A stretch of 64,000 bases of DNA from Methylosinus sp. Ce-a6 (GTDB lineage Bacteria > Pseudomonadota > Alphaproteobacteria > Rhizobiales > Beijerinckiaceae): contig NZ_BGJX01000006.1 in NCBI RefSeq assembly GCF_009811655.1, positions 62,001-126,000 on the forward strand, given 5' to 3'. The position numbers and the translations under genes were made by a program. Shown piece after piece: positions 46,824-55,999 of this stretch (positions are counted from its first letter, which is position 1; each line of letters starts with the position of its first letter). The notes below the pieces were generated by a model, which saw nothing but the letters and a program-made list of their open reading frames with translations, ran no database searches and was not told the DNA's origin.

Positions 46824-48131
46824 TCAGCCGAGCTCGTTGCCATCGACGGCGAGACGCGGATATTTCGCCGCGGCGCCCGGCCGCGCGACGTCTCCCGGCA
46901 GAATGTCATGACCGGCGAGCGCCGCGATCGCGGCCTTTTTCGCGCCGATGATCGTGTTGCGGGCGATGACGGCGGGCCCGACGCCCTCGCCGATCTGGAA
47001 GGTCACGCCATAATCATTGTCGACGAGGCGATTGCCCTCGACGCGAATATTCTGGCGGTAGCCGCCGCAGCGCACGCCCATCCAGCCGCCGACGATCGTA
47101 TTGCCGGCGATCTCGACATTGCTCTCCGCCTCTATGCCGGTGAGCCAGCTCATGACGGGACCGAATTCGTCGTCCGGATGCGTCTCGTGCAGGCCAGTGA
47201 TCCGATTGCCGGTCACGACGCCTATGTCGGTGCCCCGCTCGGCGTTGGCGAGCGCGATCCCGGCGCCGGCGTCGTCGATTTTATTGTCCCGGAATGTCGC
47301 GCGCTTGGCGCCGAATTCGGCATACATGGCGCGCTCGCCGAAGCCCGCGCAGTCGTTGCCGACGACCTCCACATCATGGCCGGCGTTGTTGCGCACGGCC
47401 GTGTAGGCGCAGCGGCGGATGACATTTTTCTCCACCCGCACGAAGCCGGAGCCCCAAATGCTCACGCCATTGCCATAGGCGCCGTCGCCGCCAGAGAGGT
47501 TGCGAATGTCGCCGATCTCATTGTTGCGGATGCGCGAGCCTTCATAGCGGCCGGCGGTCGTCGTCCATACCAGCACGCCATTGTCGCCGCAGCGGCGCAC
47601 CTTATTGTTGTCGATGTCGACGCCGAGCCCGTCGAGCGAGAAATAGCCGGCGTCGCGCACATCGTCGACGATATTCTGCGCAAAGCGCCCGCCGCAGCGC
47701 AGCAGATTGACGCCGCGCCCGCCCGAGCGACGGATCGCGCAGCCATGGATCGCGAGCTTTGGAATGTCGGCGAGATCGAGGAGTCCCTGTTTCGGATCGG
47801 CGAAGCGCGCGCCGCCGCCGTCGAAGCCGATATTCTCGAGCGTCAAAGCGGCGATGCCGGCGCCGCGCAGCAAAGGCCCCGGCCCGATCGCCTGCAGCGT
47901 CGTTCCCTTGGCCGCGCCGATGATCGTCACCCTGTCGTCGATCGCGATGGAACGAATGCGCAGAACGCCGGCCGGCAGCCGCAGGGCGCCGCCGCCGCTC
48001 GCTGCTTCGCGCAGTCGTTGCTGCAACCAGAGGGTGGCGTCGGGGGCGGCGGCGCGGGCGCGCGGCGAATGCGCGGAGGCGGCCAGGGCCGCCGCTCCAT
48101 AAGCGAGAAATCCTCGTCGCGTCTGACGCAT
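46824..48131 (-). CDS. Tat-exported right-handed beta-helix protein (TIGR03808-like)
   Basis: The 435-residue protein has a twin-arginine signal (RQTRRGFLAYGAAALAASA), then an N-terminal cap (ATLWLQQRLREAASGGGALRLPAGVLRI) and repeated parallel beta-helix rungs of the N-x-I/V-x-x-N type (NKVRRCGDNGVLVWTTTAGRYEGSRIRNNEIGDI, NTIVGGWMGVRCGGYRQNIRVEGNRLVDND). This is the fold of pectate-lyase-like and polysaccharide-binding proteins. It matches the alphaproteobacterial family of Tat-secreted repetitive proteins of unknown function. ATG 48129-48131 places RR at the standard distance. Confidence 0.85.
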   Translation of the reverse strand: MRQTRRGFLAYGAAALAASAHSPRARAAAPDATLWLQQRLREAASGGGALRLPAGVLRIRSIAIDDRVTIIGAAKGTTLQAIGPGPLLRGAGIAALTLENIGFDGGGARFADPKQGLLDLADIPKLAIHGCAIRRSGGRGVNLLRCGGRFAQNIVDDVRDAGYFSLDGLGVDIDNNKVRRCGDNGVLVWTTTAGRYEGSRIRNNEIGDIRNLSGGDGAYGNGVSIWGSGFVRVEKNVIRRCAYTAVRNNAGHDVEVVGNDCAGFGERAMYAEFGAKRATFRDNKIDDAGAGIALANAERGTDIGVVTGNRITGLHETHPDDEFGPVMSWLTGIEAESNVEIAGNTIVGGWMGVRCGGYRQNIRVEGNRLVDNDYGVTFQIGEGVGPAVIARNTIIGAKKAAIAALAGHDILPGDVARPGAAAKYPRLAVDGNELG

Positions 48132-48506
48132 CGCCGCTCCGATTAGCGCGATGGAAGCAGCGCGTCGAGCGGGTTGCCTGTTGTTTTTGCACACAGGCCT
48201 GGGAATTCGGGCGTTCCGCCTCATTTATATAGTTGCATTACATAACGAGCCGAGCCATAAAGAGAGCGCCCAAACGGGCGCATATCGTCTTGCAAAGAAC
48301 AGCTCAAGGTCCCGCCTCGACGGATTTGCGATTTGCGACATCGCTTTGTTCGTAGAGGCGGTTCACCTTTCGACACGCTCTTCCCTCCAGAGCGCGGCCT
48401 CATCCGTCGAGGTCGGTCTCTTTGCGGCTCAGGTTCTCACGGTGTCCAAACTCCCCGTTTCGCGCACGCGCGGGACGGGGAGCCCCTTTTCGCCGTATCC
48501 TGCGCC
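48132..48506. other. Divergent intergenic region, 375 bp
   Basis: The gap between the Tat beta-helix gene and the DUF123 gene has an AT-rich block (TTTATATAGTTGCATTACATAA near 48232) suited to a promoter, and a small hairpin GCGCCC-AAAC-GGGCGC at 48266-48281. No gene was found. Confidence 0.45.
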
Positions 48507-48932
48507 ATGACGCTCAGCTTCATCCGCGCCGCCCATGAGGCCCCCGCCGCGCCGGGAGCCTATGTTCTGCTGGTCCGGCTCGCGCATCCGCTCGAGGTCG
48601 CGGCCGGCCGGCGCCATGCGACGCTCGCGCCGGGGCGCTATCTCTATTGCGGCTCGGCCAAGGGGCCGGGCGGTCTGCGCGCCCGGCTCGCGCGCCATAT
48701 GCGGCGCGGCAAGCGGCGCCGCTGGCATATCGACCAGCTGACCGAATCTGGCGAATCGCAGGGCGCCTGGATCACGCTCGCGGCGAGCGAATGCGACCTC
48801 GTCGCGGCGCTCGGGGCGCTGCCGGTTCCGCTCGACGGTTTCGGCAGCTCCGACTGCCCGCGCTGCCGCAGCCATCTCCTCTATTGGCCGGCGGGCGAAG
48901 CCCCGGCTTTCCTCGCCGCGCAAAAATGCTAG
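48507..48932 (+). CDS. DUF123 / GIY-YIG-like nuclease-domain protein
   Basis: The 141-residue protein contains [57 protein letters not shown] and a Cys pair near the end ([14 protein letters not shown]). This is the DUF123 domain, a GIY-YIG-type fold (here Y-V ... Y-L-Y-C-G-S-A) sometimes fused to endonuclease III. A nucleic-acid role is likely but unproven. ATG 48507 begins the recognisable domain. It ends 26 bases before hisS and may be cotranscribed with it. Confidence 0.8.
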   Translation: MTLSFIRAAHEAPAAPGAYVLLVRLAHPLEVAAGRRHATLAPGRYLYCGSAKGPGGLRARLARHMRRGKRRRWHIDQLTESGESQGAWITLAASECDLVAALGALPVPLDGFGSSDCPRCRSHLLYWPAGEAPAFLAAQKC

Positions 48933-48958
48933 GAAGAGCGCCGAAAAAGGCGCATCCC

Positions 48959-50470
48959 ATGTCAGACGAAAAGATGTCAGACGAAAAGAAATCCAAGATC
49001 GAGGCGCGCTCCCCGCGCGGCCTCGCCGACCGCGACGCCGCCGAGCTCCAGGCGACGGGCAAGATGCTCGACGTCATTCGCTCGGTCTATGAGCTCTACG
49101 GCTTCGAGGCGCTGGAGACCCCGGCGATCGAATACACCGACGCGCTCGGCAAATTCCTGCCCGACCAGGACCGCCCGAACGAGGGCGTCTTCTCCTTCCA
49201 GGACGACGACGAGCAATGGCTGTCGCTGCGCTATGATTTGACGGCGCCGCTCGCCCGCTATGTCGCGCAGAATTTCGACCGGCTGCCGAAACCCTTCCGC
49301 TCCTATCGCTTCGGCAATGTCTATCGCAATGAGAAGCCGGGGCCGGGACGCTTCCGGCAGTTCATGCAATTCGACGCCGATACGGTGGGAGCCGCCTCGC
49401 CGGCCGCCGACGCCGAAATCTGCATGATGGCCGCCGACACGCTGGAGCGGCTCGGAGTAGCCCGCGGCGATTACGTCATCAAGATCAACAGCCGCAAGGT
49501 GCTGGACGGGGTGATGAAGGCGATCGGCCTCGAGGGCGACGAGAACGCCGGCCGCCGCCTCATCGTGCTGCGCGCCATCGACAAGATGGACCGGCTCGGC
49601 CCCGAGGGCGTGCGCCTGCTGCTCGGCCCCGGCCGCAAGGACGAGAGCGGCGACTTCACCAGAGGCGCCGGCTTGGCCGAAGACGCCGTGGCGACGATCC
49701 TCTCCTTCACGCTCGGCGGGCAATATCAGGACGGCGAGCCGCGTTTCGGCCTGTTCGAGCTGCTCGGCCGCAGCAATGTCGGCGCGGAAGGCGCCGAGGA
49801 ACTGCTGGAGATCGAGGATCTCGTCCGCGACGCCGGCTTCGGGCCGGACCGCATCCGCATCGATCCTTCCATCGTGCGCGGGCTCGAATATTACACGGGG
49901 CCGGTGTTCGAGGCGGACCTCACTTTCGAGACCAAGGACGAGAAAGGCCATCCGGTGCGCTTCGGCTCGGTCGGCGGCGGCGGCCGCTATGACGGGCTCA
50001 TCGGCCGCTTCCGCTCGGAGAACACGCCGGCGACGGGCTTTTCTATCGGCGTGTCGCGCCTCTATGCGGCCTTGAAGCTCGTCGGCAGCCCCATCGTCTC
50101 GACGGCGGAACGGCTCGGCCCGGTCGTGGTGCTGGCGCTCGACCGCGACCATATCGCCGATTATCAGCGCATGGTCGCCGCGCTGCGCAATGCGGGAATA
50201 GCGGCCGAGCTCTATCTCGGCTCCTCCGGCATGAAGGCGCAGATGAAATATGCCGACAAGCGCAACAGTCCGGCCGTGGTGATCCAGGGCTCGGACGAGC
50301 GCGCCAGAGGCGAGGTGCAGATCAAGGATTTGATCGAAGGCGCGCGGGCGAGCGCGGCCATCGCCACCAATGAGCAGTGGAAGGCGGCCCGCCCCGCGCA
50401 ATTCTCCACGCCGGAGAGCGAGCTCGTCGAGCAGATCAAGGCGCTGCTGGCGCGGCAACGCGAGGGGTAG
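48959..50470 (+). CDS. hisS: Histidyl-tRNA synthetase
   Basis: The 503-residue class II synthetase has motif 1-type start with [28 protein letters not shown], motif 2 [29 protein letters not shown], the histidine-specific [14 protein letters not shown], and motif 3 [13 protein letters not shown]. An anticodon-binding C-terminus with [26 protein letters not shown] follows. It charges tRNA-His. The first codons show a direct 15-base duplication that gives [11 protein letters not shown], with two in-frame ATGs (48959 and 48974); both could start the protein. Confidence 0.95.
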   Translation: MSDEKMSDEKKSKIEARSPRGLADRDAAELQATGKMLDVIRSVYELYGFEALETPAIEYTDALGKFLPDQDRPNEGVFSFQDDDEQWLSLRYDLTAPLARYVAQNFDRLPKPFRSYRFGNVYRNEKPGPGRFRQFMQFDADTVGAASPAADAEICMMAADTLERLGVARGDYVIKINSRKVLDGVMKAIGLEGDENAGRRLIVLRAIDKMDRLGPEGVRLLLGPGRKDESGDFTRGAGLAEDAVATILSFTLGGQYQDGEPRFGLFELLGRSNVGAEGAEELLEIEDLVRDAGFGPDRIRIDPSIVRGLEYYTGPVFEADLTFETKDEKGHPVRFGSVGGGGRYDGLIGRFRSENTPATGFSIGVSRLYAALKLVGSPIVSTAERLGPVVVLALDRDHIADYQRMVAALRNAGIAAELYLGSSGMKAQMKYADKRNSPAVVIQGSDERARGEVQIKDLIEGARASAAIATNEQWKAARPAQFSTPESELVEQIKALLARQREG

Positions 50471-50540
50471 AGCGGACTGCTGTTCCCGCGGGGCGTTTCA
50501 CCCTCCCCTTCGGGGGGAGAGTCGGACCGCGGCGGCTCGA

Positions 50541-50700
50541 TGCGAGAGCTTCCAGCTCGCCGCCGAGTTTGGCGTGACGCCGACCGAGATCAGCCATCAA
50601 ATCGAAAATCTCGGGACGGCGCTCGGGATGCGGCTTTTCACGCGCAAGGCGAGCGAGATCCCGCTGACGCAGGGAGAGGCGGCGGATTCGGCGTTTCATC
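50541..50700 (+). pseudogene. LysR-family regulator fragment (HTH only)
   Basis: The frame encodes ESFQLAAEFGVTPTEISHQIENLGTALGMRLFTRKASEIPLTQGE, the winged-helix DNA-binding domain of a LysR regulator. One residue of the conserved A-A-x-x-L-x-V block is missing. No ligand-binding domain follows and no sensible start precedes it. It is a decayed relic between hisS and the AAA ATPase gene. Confidence 0.75.
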
Positions 50701-50796
50701 GAAGATTCGCCGAGCGTCGGCGCCCCCTTTCCCACGCAGCGACGCGAGCGGGAGGGCGCCTGTTTCTGCAGCCGGACTCCCGTCGCTGAGCGGCCG

Positions 50797-52515
50797 CTAT
50801 TCCGCCGCCGTCTTCAACTCCTCCACGCGCGCGACATCCAGTCCGCGGAAGATGGCGCAGCGCTGGAACACGCCGATATCGGGCGAAACCTGCTTCTGGT
50901 GGCAGAATTTCGCCGTCAGCTTGGCGAGGCCCTTGATGTCGCGGCCCGTCGCATAGGGGAAGACGGAGACGAGATCGTCGATCAGCGCATCGGGGAGCTT
51001 CAGCTCGAACTGATCCGACATCACGCGCCAGATGCGGCGCTTCGCGTCATCGTCCGGCGGGTTGTATTTGATGAGCGCGATGCAGCGGGAGACGATCGCC
51101 TCGTCTATGTCGTCGACGCGGTTGGTCGTCAGGAACAAGAGCCCGTTGAAATATTCGAGCACGCGCAGGAACACGCCGACGACGGCGTTCATGGCGATAT
51201 TGTCGTCGCGCCGCTTGATATAGACATCGGCCTCGTCGATCAGCATCACCGCGCCCCAGCGCTGCGCGCGCGTCAAAATCTCCTTGAGGGCGGTCTCCAT
51301 CGTCGCGACATTGAGGCCGAGCTGGCCGGAATGCACGCGATAGAGCGGCCGCTGGATGATCTCCGAATAGACCTCCGCCGTCAGCGTCTTGCCGACGCCG
51401 GGCGGGCCGGCGCAGAGCACGGTGGTGCCGCCCGACTTGCCAGCGACGATATCGTCCATCAGCACGTCCATCTCGGCGGTCAGAATATCGATGAGGTCGG
51501 TCTGCTCTGAGGGCAGCACCAGCTTCTGCTTCAGCGCCGGCTTATATTCGTAGAGCTTCATCTCATCGACATGCACCCACACGTGATGATGCAGATCGAG
51601 ATGGAACATCAGAATATAGGGATGCACCGGAACGCGCTTGAACAGCGTTTCGGGTATCTGCTGCTGCAATTCCGCGAGCTCGTCCTCGACGGTGAATTTA
51701 TTGCTCTTCGACGCTTTGCGGATGAAATGGCCGAGCACGTCGCCGGGCGCCTCCAGCGTCAGGCTGCGCGCCGCGAGGATCGCCTCGTCATTGACGAGGC
51801 GCGCGTCGCCGCCGCTCGTCGACAGCACGACGACATCCTTGCGCGACCAGTCCATGTCGCGATGCGAGGCGTTGGGGTCCTCGGCGTGAAAGCCCGTGCC
51901 GCGGCCGGTGAACTGCTGGCCGTAACGTCCGCGCCAATCGAAATAGGTCTCGGTCGCCGCATCGAAGGCTTCGACCAGCTCCGGCGTCTCGCGAATATAG
52001 CCCTTGGCGGCGAGAATCTCGTTGATCGTGCGGCCCGCGACCTCCGCCGCCATGATGCGGATGGCGTTGGTGGTCAGCACGCCCTTGGCGTTGGATTTCA
52101 GCTCGATCATCACCTTGCCCGCCTCGTCGTTCGAGGCCGGCACAAAGTCGAAGCGGGTGATGACATAGGGCAGAGGCTTGGAGGCGACGCTCGCCGTGAA
52201 CAGCCAGCCGCGAATGGCGCCCGCGGTGAGGTAGCGCACCATCGCCGGCAGAACGTCCTCGAGCTCGGTCGCCTCGAAGCGCTTGCCGCCGGCCTTCAGC
52301 GCGTCGCGCAATGTCGCGAGCTGCGCGGCGCGGGCGCGCATGTCCGGGCCGGCCGCGCGGTAGAGCTCCTCGAGGAAGGTCAATTCCTCGTCGGAGAGAT
52401 GGGCGAAGTCGATTTCGACCCTGTCGCTGAAGCGCAATTGGTCCGCCATTCCGGCATGGGCCGGAAAACGCGCCATCAGCGCTTCGACATATTGGCGTTC
52501 GATCTGAATATTCAT
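50797..52515 (-). CDS. AAA+ ATPase, cotranscribed with SagB-type nitroreductase
   Basis: The 572-residue protein has a ~340-residue N-terminal region without recognised motifs, with charged helices and a KAGGKRFEATELEDVLPAMVRYL block. A classical AAA domain follows: Walker A GPPGVGKT at 370-377, Walker B VMLIDEAD at 423-430, sensor-1 LFLTTNRVDDIDEAIVSR with arginine finger, and sensor-2 ATGRDIKGLAKL. The overlap with the nitroreductase gene upstream is ATGA (52512-52515), so the two are made together. AAA proteins of this type remodel protein complexes or act as activases; the client may be the SagB-like enzyme. I do not recognise a named family for the N-terminal region. Confidence 0.82.
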   Translation of the reverse strand: MNIQIERQYVEALMARFPAHAGMADQLRFSDRVEIDFAHLSDEELTFLEELYRAAGPDMRARAAQLATLRDALKAGGKRFEATELEDVLPAMVRYLTAGAIRGWLFTASVASKPLPYVITRFDFVPASNDEAGKVMIELKSNAKGVLTTNAIRIMAAEVAGRTINEILAAKGYIRETPELVEAFDAATETYFDWRGRYGQQFTGRGTGFHAEDPNASHRDMDWSRKDVVVLSTSGGDARLVNDEAILAARSLTLEAPGDVLGHFIRKASKSNKFTVEDELAELQQQIPETLFKRVPVHPYILMFHLDLHHHVWVHVDEMKLYEYKPALKQKLVLPSEQTDLIDILTAEMDVLMDDIVAGKSGGTTVLCAGPPGVGKTLTAEVYSEIIQRPLYRVHSGQLGLNVATMETALKEILTRAQRWGAVMLIDEADVYIKRRDDNIAMNAVVGVFLRVLEYFNGLLFLTTNRVDDIDEAIVSRCIALIKYNPPDDDAKRRIWRVMSDQFELKLPDALIDDLVSVFPYATGRDIKGLAKLTAKFCHQKQVSPDIGVFQRCAIFRGLDVARVEELKTAAE

Positions 52516-54128
52516 CGCCGCTCTCGTCTGTCATCGGGATAGGGGGGAAGCGTCAGAATGCGCGTGTCTTCGACAGGCCCTCCGACGGTGAAGTGGTAGA
52601 TGTCCTGGAACTGCATATCGCCCGGCGGCAGACCCAGCAGCTCATGGACCGTATCGTCGAAGAAGCAGCCGATGCCGGTGCCGGCGATCCCCGCCGCGGT
52701 CGCCCAGAGATAGAACGCCTGGCCGATGAGCCCGGCCTCGAAGTGCAGGCGCCGGTAGGCGAAAGGGCCGTCCTGCTCGAGCGCACGGTCGAAATCGGCG
52801 ATCATCGCGACGCTGAAGCAGCCCTTGCCGGAAATGGGTTGGAGACAGGCGAGCTTGGTCGCCTCCTTCTCCACCGAGCCGGCGTAGAGCCGGTAGAGCG
52901 GCAGGCCATCGAGCTCGACCAGCGCCCATTCGAAATCCTTGCGGGAGGCGGCGCGCAGCCGCGCCGCGACATCGCTGTCGCGCTGCAGCGCATAGAGCCC
53001 GGGCTCCAGTCCGTCGACGCGATGCACGAAGAGAATGAGCGTGACCGAGGTCGGCCAAGGGAAGGCCGAGAGCAGATTGGATTCGCCCGGCAGGGTGGAG
53101 GCGATGAGCGCCGCGAAAGCCTCGCGCGACATGGACGTCGTCCCGTCCATCTTCTGGGCGCTGCGGCGCTTGCGCACGGCGGCGCCGATGGAGACGCCTT
53201 CGAAGGACGGCGCCGGCCATTGCGCGCGCGTGGGCAGAGGCCGCGTCGGCTGGCGCGGCTTGCGGCAGAACTGGCCGGCGAGATCGATGACCGGCCAGCC
53301 GTCGTGATCCTCGCTCAGCCGATTGGCGCGGCCGCGAAACGCGCGCGGCGCGTCGATCAGCGGAAACAGGTCGATCTCGGGCGCGGGCGCGGCCGCGGCC
53401 GCGGTCGATATCCACATCAGAAGATCGGGATGCTCCGACTCGCGCCTGTGCCAGGCGTCGTCGCGATCGAGGCCGGCGAGCGCGGCGATTTCGGCGTCGG
53501 AGGGCTCGGCGAGCGCCTCTGCCCGCCAGCCGAGCGCGGCCGCGCCTTGAGCGACGGCGCCGATCGCATGGCCGGCGTCGAGCTGGCAATAGCGAAAGGC
53601 GCGCTCGCCATATTTCCACGCCTCGCGCCAGGCGATGGAGGAGAGCGCCAGAAGAAAGCCGCCCTCGGGGAGAATGCGCTCGGCCGTGTAGGCGGCCCGC
53701 TCCTCGAGCGCGTGCAGCATGGGCGCATAATGATAGAGACCGGCGCCTGTCCCGAGCCCCTCGACCGCGTCGAGCAGCACATAGCATTCGGTCGGGTGCA
53801 GATTGCCGGAGGAGGGATTGTTGCGCAGCGCCCAGGTCGAGCCCTCGTAGCTCTTCCAGGCGCTGACGCCGAAGGACAGCTCGAGAAACAGGCCCAGGGC
53901 CCGAAGATCGAGCGCCGCCGGCCGCGGCGCCGGGCCGGGGAAGGCCGGGGTCTCGTCGACGAGCGGCAGCGGCGTCTGCGTCACGCCCTCGAACAGGCGG
54001 AAAGGCGAGGGCTGCGAGGTCCAGTCGAGAAATCCCGGACCCATCGCATAGCGGTTCGGCGCATGTTTGGTGCGCCGATGATAGCCGCGAATATCCGTCG
54101 GCATCGTATCGCGATCGTCGGAACTCAT
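52512..54128 (-). CDS. SagB-type dehydrogenase with two nitroreductase domains
   Basis: The 538-residue protein contains two FMN nitroreductase-like halves. The first (about 1-265) includes RYAMGPGFLDWTSQPSPFRLFEG, LSFGVSAWKSYEGSTWALRNNPSSGNLHPTECYVLL and YHYAPMLHALEERA, characteristic of SagB/ThcOx. The second (about 300-538) has GAAVRKRRSAQKMDGTTSMSREAFAALI and GLIGQAFYLWATAAGIAGTGIGCFFDD. SagB proteins oxidise azolines in thiazole/oxazole-modified peptides, but no YcaO or precursor peptide lies nearby, so the substrate here is open. ATG 54126-54128 fits the start of similarity. It heads an operon with the AAA ATPase and is divergent from a small unknown gene. Confidence 0.85.
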   Translation of the reverse strand: MSSDDRDTMPTDIRGYHRRTKHAPNRYAMGPGFLDWTSQPSPFRLFEGVTQTPLPLVDETPAFPGPAPRPAALDLRALGLFLELSFGVSAWKSYEGSTWALRNNPSSGNLHPTECYVLLDAVEGLGTGAGLYHYAPMLHALEERAAYTAERILPEGGFLLALSSIAWREAWKYGERAFRYCQLDAGHAIGAVAQGAAALGWRAEALAEPSDAEIAALAGLDRDDAWHRRESEHPDLLMWISTAAAAAPAPEIDLFPLIDAPRAFRGRANRLSEDHDGWPVIDLAGQFCRKPRQPTRPLPTRAQWPAPSFEGVSIGAAVRKRRSAQKMDGTTSMSREAFAALIASTLPGESNLLSAFPWPTSVTLILFVHRVDGLEPGLYALQRDSDVAARLRAASRKDFEWALVELDGLPLYRLYAGSVEKEATKLACLQPISGKGCFSVAMIADFDRALEQDGPFAYRRLHFEAGLIGQAFYLWATAAGIAGTGIGCFFDDTVHELLGLPPGDMQFQDIYHFTVGGPVEDTRILTLPPYPDDRRERR

Positions 54129-54338
54129 CTCTTGCTCCCGCTCCCCGTCGCACGGCGGGGAAGGTATGGAATTTGATTGTCGGCCGCTCGGCCGGAGCCC
54201 GACCCGCGGTCCTTGGGATTCAAGGATCGTGCCTTGTTCGCTGCGCCGCAAAAAAATGATCGGCTCGCGCAAAATCAGTCTGATAGATAAATACAGCCGT
54301 ATCGCTCTGGGAACGGCTCGGACAAAAGGAGCCTGCCA

Positions 54339-54656
54339 ATGTCGCAAATCGTCGAAGTCGTCGCCGCCGAGCATCGGCATTTTGGCGCATTGGTGACGAT
54401 TCGTGTGGGCGAGCAGCCGGCGCGCCGGCTGACGCCGAACGAGGCCGGCATCCTCTCCCGCGCGCTCGCGGCCGTGGCCAATGGCTCCAGCGCCGAGAAG
54501 CAGATTTTCATGAGCCCGATCGCCAGCGACCACGAGTTCGAGGCCAATGTGAGGGAAGGAGGCGTCAGCGTGTGCGCCCCGGGCGCGGCGGAGGTTTTTC
54601 TCGACTGGCCGCAAGTCCTGGCGCTCTCGCGCTCGCTCTCCGAGCTTGCGAGCTGA
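54339..54656 (+). CDS. Small conserved-looking protein of unknown function (105 aa)
   Basis: The frame from ATG 54339 has AAAAGGAG upstream and encodes a soluble alpha/beta protein: IVEVVAAEHRHFGALVTIRVGEQPARRLTPNEAGILSRALAAVANG, then EKQIFMSPIASDHEFEANVREGGVSVCAPGAAEVFLDWPQVLALSRSL. No motif is recognised. It is transcribed away from the SagB/AAA operon and could share its control region. Confidence 0.65.
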   Translation: MSQIVEVVAAEHRHFGALVTIRVGEQPARRLTPNEAGILSRALAAVANGSSAEKQIFMSPIASDHEFEANVREGGVSVCAPGAAEVFLDWPQVLALSRSLSELAS

Positions 54657-54683
54657 GGCCCCTTGATTCGAGATGTGAATAAA

Positions 54684-54707
54684 GTTATGAGATAAAAATC
54701 TCATAAC
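54684..54707. promoter_or_regulatory. Perfect palindrome upstream of SnoaL/TetR operon, putative TetR operator
   Basis: Ten-base arms GTTATGAGAT and ATCTCATAAC surround AAAA. The AT-rich block stands out in GC-rich DNA and lies about 36 bp before the first gene of a pair that ends with a TetR regulator, so autorepression through this site is the simplest reading. Confidence 0.7.
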
Positions 54708-54742
54708 AGATCAAAATTCGCATGACGACAAAGGAGGCGCCG

Positions 54743-55159
54743 ATGACGCTCACCCGCGCGCAAATGGACCAGATGATCGACGCCCACTTCGGCTATGAGA
54801 TGCGCGACGACGTCGAAGGCGTGCTCGCGACCCTCGCGCCGGACGTCGTTCATGACGTCGTCGGTTGGCCGGCCGGACCCAGCAATGGACGCGCCGCCGC
54901 ACGCGCTTTCTACGAGAGCTTGTTCGCCGATTTGTCCGACGGCCAGGTCGAGAGCCGGCGTCGGCTCTATGGAGACGGCTTCGTCGTCGACGAATCGTTC
55001 TGGCGTGGACGCGCCGTCGGCCGGCCGTTCGGTTTGGACGGTCGTGGCCGGCCGCTGGAATTCCGCCTGCTGCATGTTCTCGAATTCACCGAGGCCGGCG
55101 CGATCGCGCGCGAGAATGTGTGGGTCGATCTCGCCGCGATTTTCGCCCAGCTCGCGTGA
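54743..55159 (+). CDS. SnoaL/NTF2-like protein
   Basis: The 138-residue protein fits the SnoaL-like polyketide-cyclase/NTF2 fold: MDQMIDAHFGYEMRDDVEGVLATLAPDVVHDVVGW, AAARAFYESLFADLSD, RRRLYGDGFVVDESFWRGRAVG, and a closing FRLLHVLEFTEAGAIARENVWVDLAAI. Such domains bind or modify small hydrophobic molecules. ATG 54743 has a near-perfect AAGGAGG five bases before it and is preferred over ATG 54722, which has none. The stop overlaps the TetR start in GTGA, so the two genes are coupled. Confidence 0.83.
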   Translation: MTLTRAQMDQMIDAHFGYEMRDDVEGVLATLAPDVVHDVVGWPAGPSNGRAAARAFYESLFADLSDGQVESRRRLYGDGFVVDESFWRGRAVGRPFGLDGRGRPLEFRLLHVLEFTEAGAIARENVWVDLAAIFAQLA

Positions 55160-55776
55160 GCCCGCCATCGTCGAAGCCGGAAAAGGCCGAGCGCGCCAAC
55201 CAGCGGCGTCGCGCCCGCAAGGATCTTCTGCAAGCGGCCGCCCGCCTCATGCGCCAGGGCCGCAAGCCGAGCTTCGAGGAGGTCGCCGAGGAGGCCTTGG
55301 TCTCGCGCGCCACCGCTTATCGCTATTTTCCCAACATCGAGTCCCTTTTGCTCGAGGCGGCGCTCGATCTGGCTGAGCCCGAGGCGACGGAGCTCTGCGG
55401 CGCGGACGCCCCCGAGGACGCCGTGGCGCGGCTCGAGCGGGTCGACGCCGCTTTGCACGAGATGATCCTCGCCAATGAGACGCCATTGCGGATCATGCTG
55501 GCGAATACTCTGGAGCGCGGCCCCGTCAACGCCGAGGACGGAACGCCGACACGCCAAAATCGGCGGACTCCGCTGATACAGGCGGCGCTCGCGCCAATGG
55601 CCGATCGGCTCGAGCCCGCGGCGCTCGAGCGTTTGACCCGGGCGCTCGCCCTCGTCATCGGCATAGAGGCGATGATCGTGTTCAAGGACGTGCTGCAGCT
55701 CCACGACGCCGAAGCTCGGGAGGTGAAGCGTTGGGCCATACGCGCGCTGGTGGAGGCAGCGCGCGCGGAGAAATGA
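55156..55776 (+). CDS. TetR-family transcriptional regulator
   Basis: The protein (206 aa) has a TetR N-terminal HTH: RKDLLQAAARLMRQGRKPSFEEVAEEALVSRATAYRYFPNIESLLLEAAL, followed by a helical ligand-binding domain (LALVIGIEAMIVFKDVLQLHDAEAREVKRWAIRALVEAA). Start GTG 55156-55158 overlaps the SnoaL stop. It probably represses its own operon at the palindrome at 54684; the inducer may be the ligand or product of the SnoaL-like protein. Confidence 0.85.
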   Translation: MSPPSSKPEKAERANQRRRARKDLLQAAARLMRQGRKPSFEEVAEEALVSRATAYRYFPNIESLLLEAALDLAEPEATELCGADAPEDAVARLERVDAALHEMILANETPLRIMLANTLERGPVNAEDGTPTRQNRRTPLIQAALAPMADRLEPAALERLTRALALVIGIEAMIVFKDVLQLHDAEAREVKRWAIRALVEAARAEK

Positions 55777-55900
55777 GCGGGCCTCCGGGCCGCCCCCGGG
55801 CCGACGCGCCTTCGCGCCTTCTCGCGCTTGCAACCAGAGACGAAGGCGCGTATTTTCTCGGGCAGTTCAGCGAAGCGCCGACAGACCGAGGAACTGAGCT

Positions 55901-55999
55901 TTGGCGGCACTGGCCTCCATCACGAATGACGCGGCGCGCTCCTCGGCGCATGACGCCGCGCGTCTGCTTTCGAGCCTGCTGCTTCTTAGTCGCCCCTGA
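55901..55999 (+). CDS. Leucine-rich leader peptide of leuA
   Basis: A short frame starting TTG 55901 (GAGGAA seven bases upstream) encodes 32 residues that end LLSSLLLLSRP, with six Leu codons in eight. Its stop TGA lies in the first arm of a hairpin. This is the layout of a transcription attenuator in which stalling at Leu codons under leucine starvation lets leuA be expressed. The start codon is uncertain; the Leu-rich end is clear. Confidence 0.65.
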   Translation: MAALASITNDAARSSAHDAARLLSSLLLLSRP

